From assembly GCF_019097595.1 (NCBI RefSeq), contig NC_080710.1, positions 15,618,280 to 15,682,279 of the forward strand: a stretch of 64,000 nucleotides of DNA, written 5' to 3'. Positions 24,164-41,300 of this stretch are shown piece after piece (the stretch's first letter is position 1; each line of letters opens with the position of its first letter). Below the pieces are notes generated by a model. That model was not told where the DNA came from. It saw only the letters and a program-made list of their open reading frames with translations, and searched no databases. Position numbers and translations under genes: made by a program. Source of the DNA: Hemibagrus wyckioides. Its lineage: Eukaryota; Chordata; Actinopteri; Siluriformes; Bagridae.

Positions 24164-27100
24164 TTAGCAGCTAATCAGTTCTTCATCTCCTTTATAGATG
24201 ATTCAGGACAGTAACGACAGTATATCTCAGATGAAGAACATCGAATCCCTGGTGTCCCTCAATGCAAAGGTGGACTTTGAGTGCAAGGTGAGTGTTAGTC
24301 TGCCATGTTGCAATTATACATAACAGCAAGTTTATACTGTGAACTAACCGTAAAAAAATCAGATTTCTCTGTGAGGATTTTGCCCACTAAAACAAAGAGC
24401 AGTAGATAAATCAGGCACTGACGTTAGTTGAGGAAGTCTGGTGCATAAGTCAGTGTCATAGTTTGAGGTTCTGTGTTCTATGTCGTTCTCCTCCAAACTT
24501 GGCACAGCGTGTCTTTGTGAAGCTCAGGGGCATTGTCATGCTAGAACATGTTGGCGTTCTTAGTTCCAGTGAAGGGAAATAGTAATACTACATCAAATAA
24601 ATACATTCCTCTAGACAATTGCGTGCTTCCAGCTGTGTGGCAACAGTTTGAAGAAGAACCACAAATAGGTGTCCAAATACTTTTGACCATATAGGTTTAT
24701 ATGTATATGTGTGTTTCAGACTCTGCCACTGATTAGTCAGGCACGAAGGCTGGTGAAGGAGGGTCAAGTATCAGAGCTGAGGGACTTCATATTAAAGGAG
24801 AAAGAGAGAAGTATCCATATACACCTCTTCAATGACTACTTGCTCCTCTCTTTACCCAAAGAGTAAGTTTCAAAATCTATATCTCTTTCAAATTTCATTG
24901 AAATAAATGATTTAAACGTATACACATTGCGTAACACATTGAATACACTACCATATCTTCTGTTTTTGTAGAGGTGGTCGGTTTACGGTGATTGATCACG
25001 CTCCTGTGTCAGAGCTGAGAGCTGAAAACTGCAGAGTCAAGCTTCATTCACTACACAAGAATCTCTTCCTCCTGCACATAGCACAGAGATCCCTCCTTCT
25101 ACGAACAGAAACAACGTGAGTGTGTGCATTGTGTAAAAAAAAATCCCTGAAGCACATTAAATATGTTTATATTGAAATATTTTTGGATATGTTTGGTAAG
25201 TCTGATACTATTTTGTTGGCTAGTGTTGTATTTTTTGTTTTTCTTTGAGAAGGTAGTAGTAGTCTACCATGCTGGTGGCATAGGGTGGTGGTAGATAGGG
25301 GCATTAGGAGTGCAGTTACAATTTTAAACATAAATGATAAGAGTCGGATTTCATTGTTAGCTCTAAAAATAAGAGCTAATGCTTCTTTGCTCAGTTTGCA
25401 TTTTCCAGCAACATTTAATGTCATATTAATGAGAAATGACAGTGTAGAATTTGTTGAGACAACATATTTTAGACAAAATTTCAGAATTACATTTATGTTG
25501 AGTGCCTAGTTAGTGATGTAAGAGATGACAAGAACAATGGCTAATGCCAGTATTAGTATTAAAGCTGAAGATCAGGAAGCTGACCTGTTTGAGCAGAGCA
25601 TATAGGTGAGAAGGTGAGAGATCTGGATAGACTAAAGTGCTGCTGCATCACTCTCTTTATGTAGAGATGAAGCAAAGGCTAAATTGACTGGCATCACTAT
25701 CAGCAGGACAAATGGCATTGTGGGTAATATAGATCACTAACCAAAGTGTTAAGTACATTAATTACAAAAAAATTATGTTTATTATGTCATTTTTTAAAAA
25801 TGTTTTTAATGCATATTGGTTGTTTTCATTTGTTTTTATAGATTGAACAGAATGTGTGATACATTATATTTGTAAGCACTGTATCCAATAAGTCCAATAA
25901 GTGGCTGATTTATTTTAACCCTAATTGTACAGTATATTAATTAATGTGATAAGGTATACTTCTGTATAGCTAACGCTTACCAGGGGTAAATATGACAGTC
26001 ATCTGGGGCAATAATTAACTATATATACTAACCATCTCCTGATCCTGCAGGGCTGATAAACTGCGTTGGATCTCGGCGCTCTCTCGCCCTCATCCTGAAA
26101 TTGACTTCACTGCCGCACAGGGTACGCGTCATTTCTGTTCAGAAAGGAAGTCTCGTCATAAAAACTATGCAAGAGCCATCTGTTGAAATATCTTGCCTTT
26201 CCTCCTACACAGACATTCCACAGATGCAGTGTATCAGAGCTTTTGTGGCCCAGCAACCTGATGAACTCAGCCTGGAGAAAGCTGATGTCCTGCTGGTTCA
26301 TCAGCAGAGCAATGATGGTGAGAATCTGTGCATGTGTATACTGACACGTCCAATTATAACTCTTTAGTATTATCATATCCAGTAAATACAACTAGTAAAT
26401 TATACACCAAATCAAACCTAAAAATGACTGAGTGAGTTTTTACATCACAAATCATGCGTAGGTGGGGCATCAATAATATTAACTAAAATATCAGAGGAGG
26501 CGAACAGTCAAAGTCTAATGAATTCATCTCTAGCCATATTTAACTTTTTTATGTTACAGATTTAATTTCATACTTATAATAATACAATAAAACTCAGGCA
26601 GATCATGGGTAACTAGATACACTTCTGATCATTTAGATATTAAACATGACCAAAAGTATGTGGACAGCATACGCATATGTTGGCTAAACTGGAACTTTGA
26701 CTGGACACTAGGTCTCCTTACCCATCATCAGTGAATTACTTCAACCATAGTCACACTCCAAACTAGAATAGTGTAGGTTAGTATAACATGAAAGGGGAAA
26801 TAAATCTGAAATGTGAAGCTCAACAAGCAGAAGTGTGCATGATGGTCAGATTTCCACAAAAATTTTTACATTTTAAATTTTTTACATTTAAGAATATACT
26901 TTTTTTTATTTATGTTTTCATGGTGTGACATGTGAACACCATATGCCTACTAGGGCAATGTGCTGGTGTCTGTGTGTATGTTCTCACAATATCTGTTTAA
27001 CTGTTTCCTCCCACCTCTAAAAAACAGGCCAGTGGGTGGATTGCCCTTAGGTTGCGATATATGCATGAATACACTATAATGCACTGGTGTCCCATTTTTG

Positions 27101-27374
27101 CCCAATGCTCCAAGGATAGGCTCCAGATCCCCCATGATCCACCCTGACCACCATAAAGTGGTTGCTGAAGATGAATGTATGAATAAACGTACAAATGAAT
27201 GAATTTAATAATGACTGTTGTTTTTCTGAAGGCTGGGTTGAGGGAACACGTCTATCAGACAGACTTCGCGGATGGGTTCCTGAGTCTCATTTGGAAACAA
27301 TTGTGAGTGAAAAAGCTCGTCAGCGCAACCTGATAGACACGCTGAAGATTACTACTGCAACAGCCACAGCGTGA
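15531..27374 (+). CDS. arhgef5: Rho guanine nucleotide exchange factor 5-like (DH-PH-SH3)
   Basis: Catalyses GDP release from Rho GTPases in actin and Src signalling. Coding exons: 15531-18930, 19913-19961, 20218-20270, 21282-21670, 21760-21920, 22926-23078, 23445-23574, 24056-24130, 24198-24287, 24720-24862, 24972-25115, 26051-26121, 26213-26317, 27232-27374; 5,106 nt, 1,701 aa (human ARHGEF5 1,597). Residues 1-1133 come from one exon: an Arg/Glu/Asp-rich half (RERERR-type runs), then an acidic Ser-rich part, with no known fold. A DH domain lies at about 1290-1475 ([20 protein letters not shown] is its signature helix), PH at about 1505-1612 and SH3 at about 1624-1682 (ending GWVPESHLE). This order is that of the ephexin/TIM subfamily. 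Nearby casp2 favours ARHGEF5 over paralogues. The 19962-20217 intron needs a GC donor; the 24131-24197 intron is 67 bp. Confidence 0.9.
22188..22280. repeat. Imperfect (AT)n microsatellite in arhgef5 intron
   Basis: About 90 bp of nearly pure AT repeats with TG/TT/CT interruptions, between exons 5 and 6 of arhgef5. Confidence 0.95.
22321..22654. repeat. Two AT-rich hairpins (MITE-like) in arhgef5 intron
   Basis: The outer hairpin has arms ACACAAGTACTGCTAAAACT at 22322 and its inverse ending at 22555, enclosing about 200 bp of AATTATAA-rich sequence. A second hairpin follows directly: arm 22577-22600 (contains ATCCTATCTCAC) and arm 22631-22654 (GTGAGATAGGAT). Neither encodes protein. They look like small terminal-inverted-repeat elements. 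Confidence 0.7.
24132..24163 (+). repeat. (CA)n microsatellite inside a 67-bp arhgef5 intron
   Basis: The 5' splice site (GTAAAC) runs straight into a CA repeat of about 30 bp that fills nearly half of the intron between exons 8 and 9. Confidence 0.95.
24475..24696. mobile_element. Short non-autonomous Tc1-like element in arhgef5 intron
   Basis: Ends with GTGTCCAAATACTTTTGACC followed by ATATAG, the typical end of a common fish MITE. It contains TTAGTTCCAGTGAAGGGAAA and CTGTGTGGCAACAGTTTGAA as in that family. The left end is eroded. Confidence 0.6.
26640..26830. mobile_element. Possible end of a related MITE in arhgef5 intron
   Basis: ATGACCAAAAGTATGTGGAC at 26646 is the inverse-type end of the same element family as 24475-24696. 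The remainder is too degraded to define. Confidence 0.4.
26925..27190 (+). repeat. SINE-like repeat in the last arhgef5 intron
   Basis: Contains CACTGGTGTCCC, GATAGGCTCCAGATC, ATAAAGTGGTTGCTGAAGAT and ends in a GAATGTATGAATAA-type tandem tail. This is the shape of a very common fish short interspersed repeat. A related tail is at 56105-56210. Confidence 0.65.
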
Positions 27375-29545
27375 AAGCATTTGCAAGCATCTCATTTGGA
27401 GCCACTGTATCTATGCTCAATAATCCGAAGCAGCCAAATGAGCAACTAACTCTTCAATAGCCATGAAAACAACTCCCAGGACACTATATCAGGGATTTTC
27501 AAGTTTTACACTACATTATGGTATTACTGGAAACTTCAATGTGAACTATTACTTTCAAGAACTTGGGACTCTACAATAATTAGTTGCCAGAACAAGATTG
27601 TATAGATTTTTTATAGGCAACATTTCTATACCCCTGGCGCTTGAGTGCTAGGGATAAAATCTGTCCATGGTGTCTGATACACAGAGATCTTGGGACACAG
27701 TGTACATGATTCGCTTGTACAGAAAATGGAGTATGTTTATAAACCAGTGTTGTATTTAGAGTGATGCACATTCTTGAGGAACAAGTATGTCAACATCCTC
27801 TTTACACTGACCAGCACAGCATTACTATGCCATAAAACTTCACTTACTGCTGTACCTCAGATGGATTTATTTCAGAACTTTTTTTGGCCAATTCTGCAAT
27901 TCTGTGTTTCATGATATGCATGTACATCATTGGGAACATACTTTTTAGCTCAGTGGGAATGATCACTTTTACACAGATAGGATGTGGCAAATATTATAAA
28001 TAACCAATAACTATTATATATGTGAACATAATTTGCACTATTATCATCTTGTCAGAGTCTATGCTATAATTAAATGTATAATTGAAAATTAAATTGAAAT
28101 CAATGAAAAAGGCAGAAATCAGATAAACAGGATTCAGTAGGAAATCACTTTAGTGTCATTTATAATCAGACAATTCAACAGGACATTTCTTTTGTTTCTG
28201 TTTCAGCATGACAAAAACAGCATTGAATAAACAGTTTCTTGGCTCAAGATGAGATAAAACATTTAGATTTACAAAAAAAGAGAAACAAATTGTTGAGTGT
28301 TTCGCTACAGACATCAACCGTCACAGAATAACTAGACTATCCTTCTACATTTTAAAATGTCTACAGAAATTGATTGGTTCCTGAGGCATAACTGAATTGT
28401 GCAGCAGCCCCAACCCGTAATCAATGGTAATGAACATCAAGATAACATCAGAGGTACGAATACACTATTTAATGATGGAAATGGTTGAGAGTTGACGAAT
28501 GCTGTTTATGCAATCTACTGCCTGTTCCCTGAATGATGGGGAATCAGAGTAGTCATGAGTATTAAGCTTTAAAACCAAACACACACACACACATCATTCA
28601 GATGCACACTCAGAGCAAACATACATGAGCTACACACACACACTCACACACATCTGAACTATGTGATACTATTATACCATTCATGGTTGCTCAGGTGTGA
28701 TCCCAGTTACTAACTGGGGTTTCATTATACATTTTTCTCATGCTCAACAGTCAGTGATGTCTAAAAAGAGAGAGAGGTCACGAGTCAGGGATTTACATGC
28801 ACCAACACAAAAATGTTCCACCTTGAGGAGGCCATATAGGCCAAAGAAAAAGTGTCTGAGTTGGTGCAGTTTAGCACAGTATAAAACAAAGAGCACATGT
28901 TTTTATACCCCTCAGACTAGCACTGAACAGTTCAGAAAAAGGTAAGTGCTGAGGGATATGTACCACAAACATATACACACACAGATGGAATGTAGCTGAG
29001 AACCCTCTAATACAGTACTTCAGTATATAGGACATCACAGAACTATAGAGGGTACAGGGCTTGTGCCCAAATCAGACAGTTCTCACAATATACAGACTTC
29101 TATATACAAATGACAGTATCTACCAAACAGTCTTCCTGGAAGCCCAGCCCTTTTCAGCTCTGTGTGTGCACTGTGGAAAAGAACAGAGGTAATACAGTAC
29201 GGTTTGATTCAGAGTATGCCTGATCTCAACACCAAGGTGGAGGCTGACAGAGTGGAGGTGTGCTCTATGGTGCATTAAAATACAGTGAGGGATTCTATGA
29301 TACAACAGGTCAGAAATCACTTGCTCCCGTCCAATTACCGGCCATCGGCTCCTTTCAACCTGGTGCAAGATGACATAAATAAAAGGTAATAACATGTTTA
29401 GAATACTTTCATTTACATATACATGCATGTTACGAAAATGAATTTCATTCAAAGGGACTACAGCAAGCTTATCAAGCAGTTTCACCAGCTTATAAGTGTG
29501 TAAATCAAAAAATGAGTGTTTATGGTGCAGGTGTGTCCATGAATC
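27375..29545. other. Convergent 3' UTR region of arhgef5 and ccdc106
   Basis: arhgef5 ends at 27374 on the plus strand and ccdc106 ends at 29546 on the minus strand, so the two genes meet tail to tail. A plus-strand AATAAA at 28226-28231 could end arhgef5. Minus-strand signals are ambiguous. CA-rich tracts lie at 28577-28655. No other gene was recognised. Confidence 0.5.
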
Positions 29546-34923
<5,378 letters not shown>

Positions 34924-35789
34924 ATTTCCGTTTGCTTGATCCCGTGTGTTTCAGGCTGATTTCACACAAACACAAACGTTATACATGTCTTTAAGGCAGA
35001 GCTGAAGTGCGAGAGGAACAAGCATCTATCACACAACTGTAAACATAACCATGCAACACCAACGCATATAAAGACGAGCATGAGGGCAAAATATACAGTA
35101 ACTGAACCCAGGACGAGGCGTTCAGCTGTCAGCTGGAGGCTTTATCTGCTTGGCATATTAGCTTAGCTGGCTAACTGGGCTAGCTACACAACAGCTACAA
35201 ATATTAGCTGGCTAGATCAAATGCCAGCAAATTGACACCAGTCAGAGGAGCGAAATATGGTCAGCAGACATAACATTTAATTAAGCATGATGCCATTTCG
35301 CGTTGTTACGGCTACGACGTTATAGTGATCGAGCTGAATCCGAGTGCAGGAGCAGCTCTAACGCTGAACGCTCTTCCCTGAGGTGACTGCATACAGCTAA
35401 CTAACGCCAGATACCGTTAATGTCGCTGCTCTGAATTATTACAGAATCATTTCTGCCGTCATGACAAAGATGCACGTGCACAAACCGTTCCGTGGTCGTG
35501 AACTTCTTTATCCTGCGCATATATATACATATATAAATAAAAATAATGAAACTAATTTGCAGTGCACTTCTGTACGTCTGGGTATTTTGATAAAGAGCGG
35601 CTAACAATAACAATTAAACGTCTTTTCCCCCCGTGCAGTCGTCGCCCCCCAAAAAATGACGTACTTCCGTGTGTGTGTGTGTGTGTTTGTGTGTGCGCGC
35701 GCCAGTTTCCTCAGGGGCTGTTCGTGTGCCAGGTATGTTGTTGTTGGTGGTGGTGGTGGATGGGGGGGTGTAGTATGGTGATGATGATG

Positions 35790-35846
<57 letters not shown>

Positions 35847-36387
35847 ATTAATTTTAATCGCATGTCCATGACCTATTTCAGTACTTTGTTTCTGACATCG
35901 AAACATTCCCATTAAAACTTGCTTATCCAGTTCTCCTACTAGGAAGAGAGAAGCACATACACAAAGGCAGAGTGGTCAGGTGACACAACAGCTTACCAGG
36001 GTGGAGGTGAAGGTGGAACTGGAAAAGGAAAAAAAATAAAATAAATAAAAACCCAGTTGCTTTTAAAAAATTTCCACCTCCGAAGAAAGGAATCTATGTG
36101 AAAGGTACAGTGATTAAATTAGATTTTGTTCAATTGTAATGGAATGTAACGTTAAAGCTATGTGTTGATCTTGGTTGGAATCTATGGTTGATCCTTTGTA
36201 TGTTCGTCTTCTTTTTCTTAAACACTGATCTGTTGTCTTTTTCCTGCATTTGTTATCAAGTGTAAAATCTAAGTGCTGTTATCATTTCCCTGTCAGTGAT
36301 AAATCCCCCAGGTTGACGAACACTTAAATCTCTTTGCCTTACCCTTGTTCTATAAACATTTTTTTCTGATTCATGTCTTTCCATCAG
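34924..36387. promoter_or_regulatory. Divergent promoter region between ccdc106 and tmem238
   Basis: ccdc106 reads left from 34923 and tmem238 reads right from 36394, head to head. A CAG acceptor near 34957 (minus strand) implies an upstream ccdc106 5' UTR exon. CG dinucleotides cluster at 35290-35400 and 35460-35510. Microsatellites split the region: GT at about 35672-35697, GGT near 35745 and ATT at 35787-35843. No further coding sequence is seen. Confidence 0.5.
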
Positions 36388-36393
36388 GCCATA

Positions 36394-36711
36394 ATGTCAG
36401 CTGAGAATGAAGGGCTGGCCCATTGTAAATTCATCCTGGTGTTTGCCATCACTATGGATCTCCTTGGGATTACTATAGTCCTGATGGGAGTCTTTGTCCC
36501 ACTAGAAGTTAAAGGTCAAGACTTTGGTGATCTACTGGTCTACTCAGGCGTGGTGTTGGTCCTGATGTCCATGGTCGGCTGGGTTATGTGGTACAGTGGC
36601 AACATCGAAGGCTTGAGCATAAGAAAGGACCTTGGATATAAACACAATGCTGTGGATCGACTTGCTCGCACACTCAGTCGCCGCATACGAAGCAGCCATT
36701 ACAGGAAATAG
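36394..36711 (+). CDS. tmem238: Transmembrane protein 238-like
   Basis: A 105-residue protein encoded in one exon. The exon acceptor (TTTCCATCAG, exon start 36388) lies six bases before the ATG, so the upstream in-frame ATG at 36373 is intronic and was not used. Two hydrophobic spans are visible, at about residues 9-31 (FILVFAITMDLLGITIVLMG) and about 43-64 (LVYSGVVLVLMSMVGWVMWY), separated by a short loop with GQDFGDLL. The C-terminal tail is basic (LARTLSRRIRSSHYRK). Human TMEM238 has the same two-span layout with GRDFGDLL, WYTGNIE and LARALSRR, and lies in the same human band as CCDC106. Its function is unknown; it may be tmem238 or a fish-specific copy. Confidence 0.85.
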   Translation: MSAENEGLAHCKFILVFAITMDLLGITIVLMGVFVPLEVKGQDFGDLLVYSGVVLVLMSMVGWVMWYSGNIEGLSIRKDLGYKHNAVDRLARTLSRRIRSSHYRK

Positions 36712-38325
36712 GATGTTCTTTCAAGAGCTGAGTCTTCTGTTTCTGGAGTGTCAGATTACCTTCAATGCTCAAATATCCAAAAATAGTACAGGTATAGTGG
36801 AGTGATTTATTAGTTATCATAAATAACAACAGTTTACTGACTACTGGCTGTACTTGTGAATAATATTCATATATTTATTTGACTGAACTAGGAACTAACA
36901 ACCTGACAGTTTTGTGTTTTTCTTTTCAGAACTCTATACATTTTTTTCTATAATATGAATTAGATCCAATAATATATACTTTATATTTCACAATACAAAT
37001 GAAAATTGCAACCAAAGGCTTCATAAGAAACACACAATATGGTCATCTGTTGTATCACAGCATGTGAATGTACCAAAAGTACATATGGGAACAGTTCCGG
37101 TTTAATTAATTCACGTTGGCTTCACCTGTTATAAATGGTACAATTGTACTAGTACACAGAGTAATTATTCAGTAAATTATACCATAGCATTTCTCATGTG
37201 TGTACTGCCAGGATCATCACCACTCCATTTTACTTTGTGAAATAAATAAAGGTCAGTTCTGTTTAGACTGCGTTCTAAATTCAGCATTTTTTTTACTCTG
37301 TTTTTGTTTTGTGCTTGGGCTACATGATGATTTAGCTGTATTGTAAATGCAGTTTTTTTTTTTAAATATTAGAATTTAACTACAAAGGGTGTTTTGTATT
37401 TTTAATAAATAATATTTGTATTTAAAAAAGTAAATTAAACTTTAATAATACAGGTTGAGGTGTGTTCACATAAACATAAATCAGCGAGTATTTCCAGTTC
37501 TCAATAATTAATGTTCAAGTGTAGACATGTTCTTTTAAATACAAACCTCCCAGTAACGTATACATTGTCACATTCTGAATACTGAAAATCGCATGCGAAT
37601 AACTTAAGGCAAATTTCACATCTCTCTAAAGGAATACTAACAGCGTTCCAAGTATAAAAATATTTTCATCAACCTGGGGTACATTTCCTAATTTTACTGC
37701 ATTTAACAGACCTCACATTAAAATCATTCACACAGTACATCAACATGGGCTAGTTATTAAATTACACTCTGCAAACGAGGCATAATGATGGCGGCTGTAT
37801 TGACCTCTGTTTGCTGTGACTCGTCGTTTTCTCATAGTTTGATAATTGTAGCTAGACCTGCTGAGAAATTAATTAAAAACATCCTTTTACAGAGGATGAT
37901 GTGATTTTCAAGTATGGATGACATGATCTGTCTGACTGTTCAGTCATTTTTGCAGCCATTCACCATGATAGGAAACAAAACATCAGCAAAAAAAATAAAT
38001 GCACAGCAACTATCAAACAGTTGGCTAAAGTTGAGTGATAAACTGTAAACGAAAATCAAGACTGCACTGCAACATTTATCCGCACACAATATGACAGAAT
38101 TGAATCTCTTACTCTCTTTGCTGGGTCATCCATTCCGAGTGCTATATAAAGTAATACACGTCTGTCATCACTTAATACCATTCCTTGCTCTTTTAAAGGC
38201 AATTACTTGGAGAAGGGGCAGACATACAAGTGCACAGCAAGGCAAACATGTAAAGCGTGTGTATTAATAAACAAACATAAATAAACAAACGATAAATACA
38301 TATAAGCATACAGACGGAATTACTG
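36712..38325. other. tmem238 3' UTR and intergenic or JIP-like gene 3' UTR
   Basis: The sequence is AT-rich. A double AATAAATAAA at 37241-37250 probably ends the tmem238 transcript, about 530 bp after its stop. The rest, up to the stop of the minus-strand JIP-like gene at 38326, holds no recognisable gene. Confidence 0.5.
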
Positions 38326-41300
38326 TCAAAGTGAGGAGCTAGGAACTGACTGAGTCGGGCTCTGCCAGATGATCACGTGACTTCGTTCTGATCTCTGTGG
38401 GACATTCTCACCAAGTCCATCACTAACTTCATCACCTGTAAAAGTGGAAACAAAGATCACATTTATTATTTATATATTACTTATTACTACTTTATATGCA
38501 GTGTTACTAGATATTGGTAACATTAACCTTACAGCCTAAAACCTAAACTGGAAACTTAAATATTCATTTATTCCACAGTACAGCCGAATACTCAGATTTG
38601 ATTGATCAGAAGGTGTTGATTCATATTCAACACACTGCTGCTATCAGTGACTGGATTTCTCCATTACTATAGATGGAGTAAAATACAGGCAAATATCACA
38701 AGAGACCCTGCTTAAAAAGAAATAATGAATTTTGACTATGAAAATTTACTTCATGAACATATTAAATTGCAATCCAATTACTGGCTAGAACAATCTGTGT
38801 AACTACTTTGTAATACAAATGAATGACTTAAGGAGGTTGAATACTTTTGCAAGGCACTGTAGGAACATTTGAGAAACAATTGTTTGTGACTCACCAATAC
38901 GGAAATTAATGTAGCCTTCACCACCACTGAGGATGAGATGAGAGGTAGAGGCAGCACCATCTGCTGAAACAGAAGAACCACGACAGCCTGGAAATAGAGC
39001 GCATAAAGAAAAAGAGGTCAGGCTGAGAAGTTTGCACAAGTTCTACAACATAAAATATAAAACATGGCATTTAATATTTATGGAAACAATACTGATTTTT
39101 GAGCAGGTGTCACCTGGAGCCGAGATGATGAATTTAACTGCTTGACGGTGGCCATGAAAGCACAGCTGAGCTAAAGCCAAAGTGCAATATGGGATAGAGG
39201 ACTCAGAACCTGCAAAATAATACAAAAAGAGAATGTCAAGCAAATTCATAAACATATTTAAAACTTATTCTTAAACAGCTACGAAAGATGAAAGAACTCA
39301 CTGAGTGACAATGGGATGGAGAAAACTGCACCACTTCCTGTGCCCACCCAGAGTCTCCCACTGACCACAGACAGAGCAGAGACCTGAAGAGGTGAAAGGG
39401 ACAGGAATGCATTGCCTGGAGGGAGGAAAACCAATATGAATATTTTTTATCATCTGCAAAAAAACTTTTTTTTCCCCCCAAATACATGGTTCCAGTTAGG
39501 TAAACCAGTCAGAAATAACAAGACAGGATTTTAGCCGTTCATCAAGTTTTTGGATATATGTGTCATAATGAGAGAGCCATAAACCTAAAACATTTACTTC
39601 ATAAACTTCACAAAAATGAGGTGTCTAATATCAGTGATGCACATACACCATCTATTACACTGTAAAGATGACTGGGAAAAGGGAAATTTATAAAAGGAAA
39701 TATTGCACAGCTGACTAAAGAACAACAATTCACCAGTTCGTCAAATGCTGTGACTGACATTTAACTCCACTGATAAGACTACTGTTATGTATAATGTGCA
39801 AAGTGATTCCACCTTTTCCATTTAACATGTCATATTGTTATTTTTGAAGCTATTTTAGTTACTACATATTTAAAAAGCTGTAAATCAAATCAGTAACTGA
39901 ACCATAGCTATTGCTTTTAAACAACTGGTCTTTCAGTGAAGTCAGAATGAAATCTTTAAATGCTATTATTATGAATTCCTAACTTGAGAACTTGCCTAAA
40001 GCTTTGTTTATCATTGATGAAACATCAACCTCCTGTAGTGGTCTTCCAGTTGTCCAATCAAAGAGCCTAAGGGTGGGATCCAGCCGGCAGGAAGCCCAAA
40101 CTCCACTTCCTGCTGCGCACAGGAAGCGAACCTGCTGTTCGCTTCGATGTGACACTGTGAATGATTTCTGCATGGTCAGAAAGAGAAGGAAAACATCTAT
40201 TGTAAATGTCAAGTTCATGCTGAGATTTAGTTGCATGACAAAGCTTCCAGTCTCTACGTACCATCACTTTCCTGTTTTGAACATCAATCATCAAAACTTT
40301 GTTCCAGTATCCCACCCAGAGACTGCCGTTCTTTGCTAAGCAACAGCGAATAGGCTGCAGAGGAGTTATGCCCAGTGACAATACTTCATGAGAGTGAAGA
40401 TTCCATCCACCTTAGAAAAGCAAAAACACACTCATGTTTTACATCATCCTAGGTTCCAAACCAAGCCAGAAGTGTAAATGCATTAACACTGAACAAGATA
40501 GGAGACACACCAGCACTGTAGCTGAAAAAGGCGAGCATTCCATTTCCTAATCCAGCAATCACCTGATCTGGTGAGAATCTAGAAGAAAAAAAAAGTGGTT
40601 AGAAATAATTGTCCAATTGTCGCATAAAATGTAAAATCAGAAGAGCAAAAACTCACGTAAGAGAATGCACCCCCTCTGAGAGACTGACTGACTGCATACA
40701 GCGCCTCCTAGAGCCAGAGGCTGGATGAACAAGCACCCTGATTGACAAAAAGTGGATTAAAACAGTAGTACAGAATTTGAATCATTTCAAAATGAATAAG
40801 AAACACATCTTCATACCCTCCATCCTGTGTTCCAATCCACACAGTCCCAGATGTTTCTCCTAAAGCAAGAGACGAGTAAGAGGTGAGCAACAAACAATAA
40901 CCGCCAGCACAGAGGACACAGACATAAGCAGTTCTTAAACTAAGCAGGAACTATTTTAAGCATGCTCAATGGCTGAACTGACCAGTAGGGGGCACAGCAC
41001 AAATGCACAGAGCTGGAGAGGTGGGTGGAAGGCTGAACTGATCCAGGATGGTATTGGACCGTGCTGGGTCAATAACTGTGACATCACTACTAGAGGCAGG
41101 TCCAGAGATTGCCCAGACTGAACACTGAGATTGGGAGAGGCATGGAATGTGTATGAGAATCAATGTCATGTCATGGCATGTAGAAAATGAGTGTTCAGTT
41201 AAAGGTGATATTAAGGCATAGATTATAAATGTTCCTCAGTAATATGCATCAAACTGAATATAAAAGAGGTGAGTCTAGATTTGTTTTTGCTTCTGCATAA

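Noticed and set aside
35562..35915. Frames of 117 and 103 aa on both strands
   Set aside because: Built from ATT, GGT and GT microsatellites (runs of Ile or Asn/His). No homology.
36373..36393. Upstream in-frame ATG for tmem238
   Set aside because: It lies before a clear CAG acceptor at 36387, in the polypyrimidine tract of an intron, and is not conserved with the family start.
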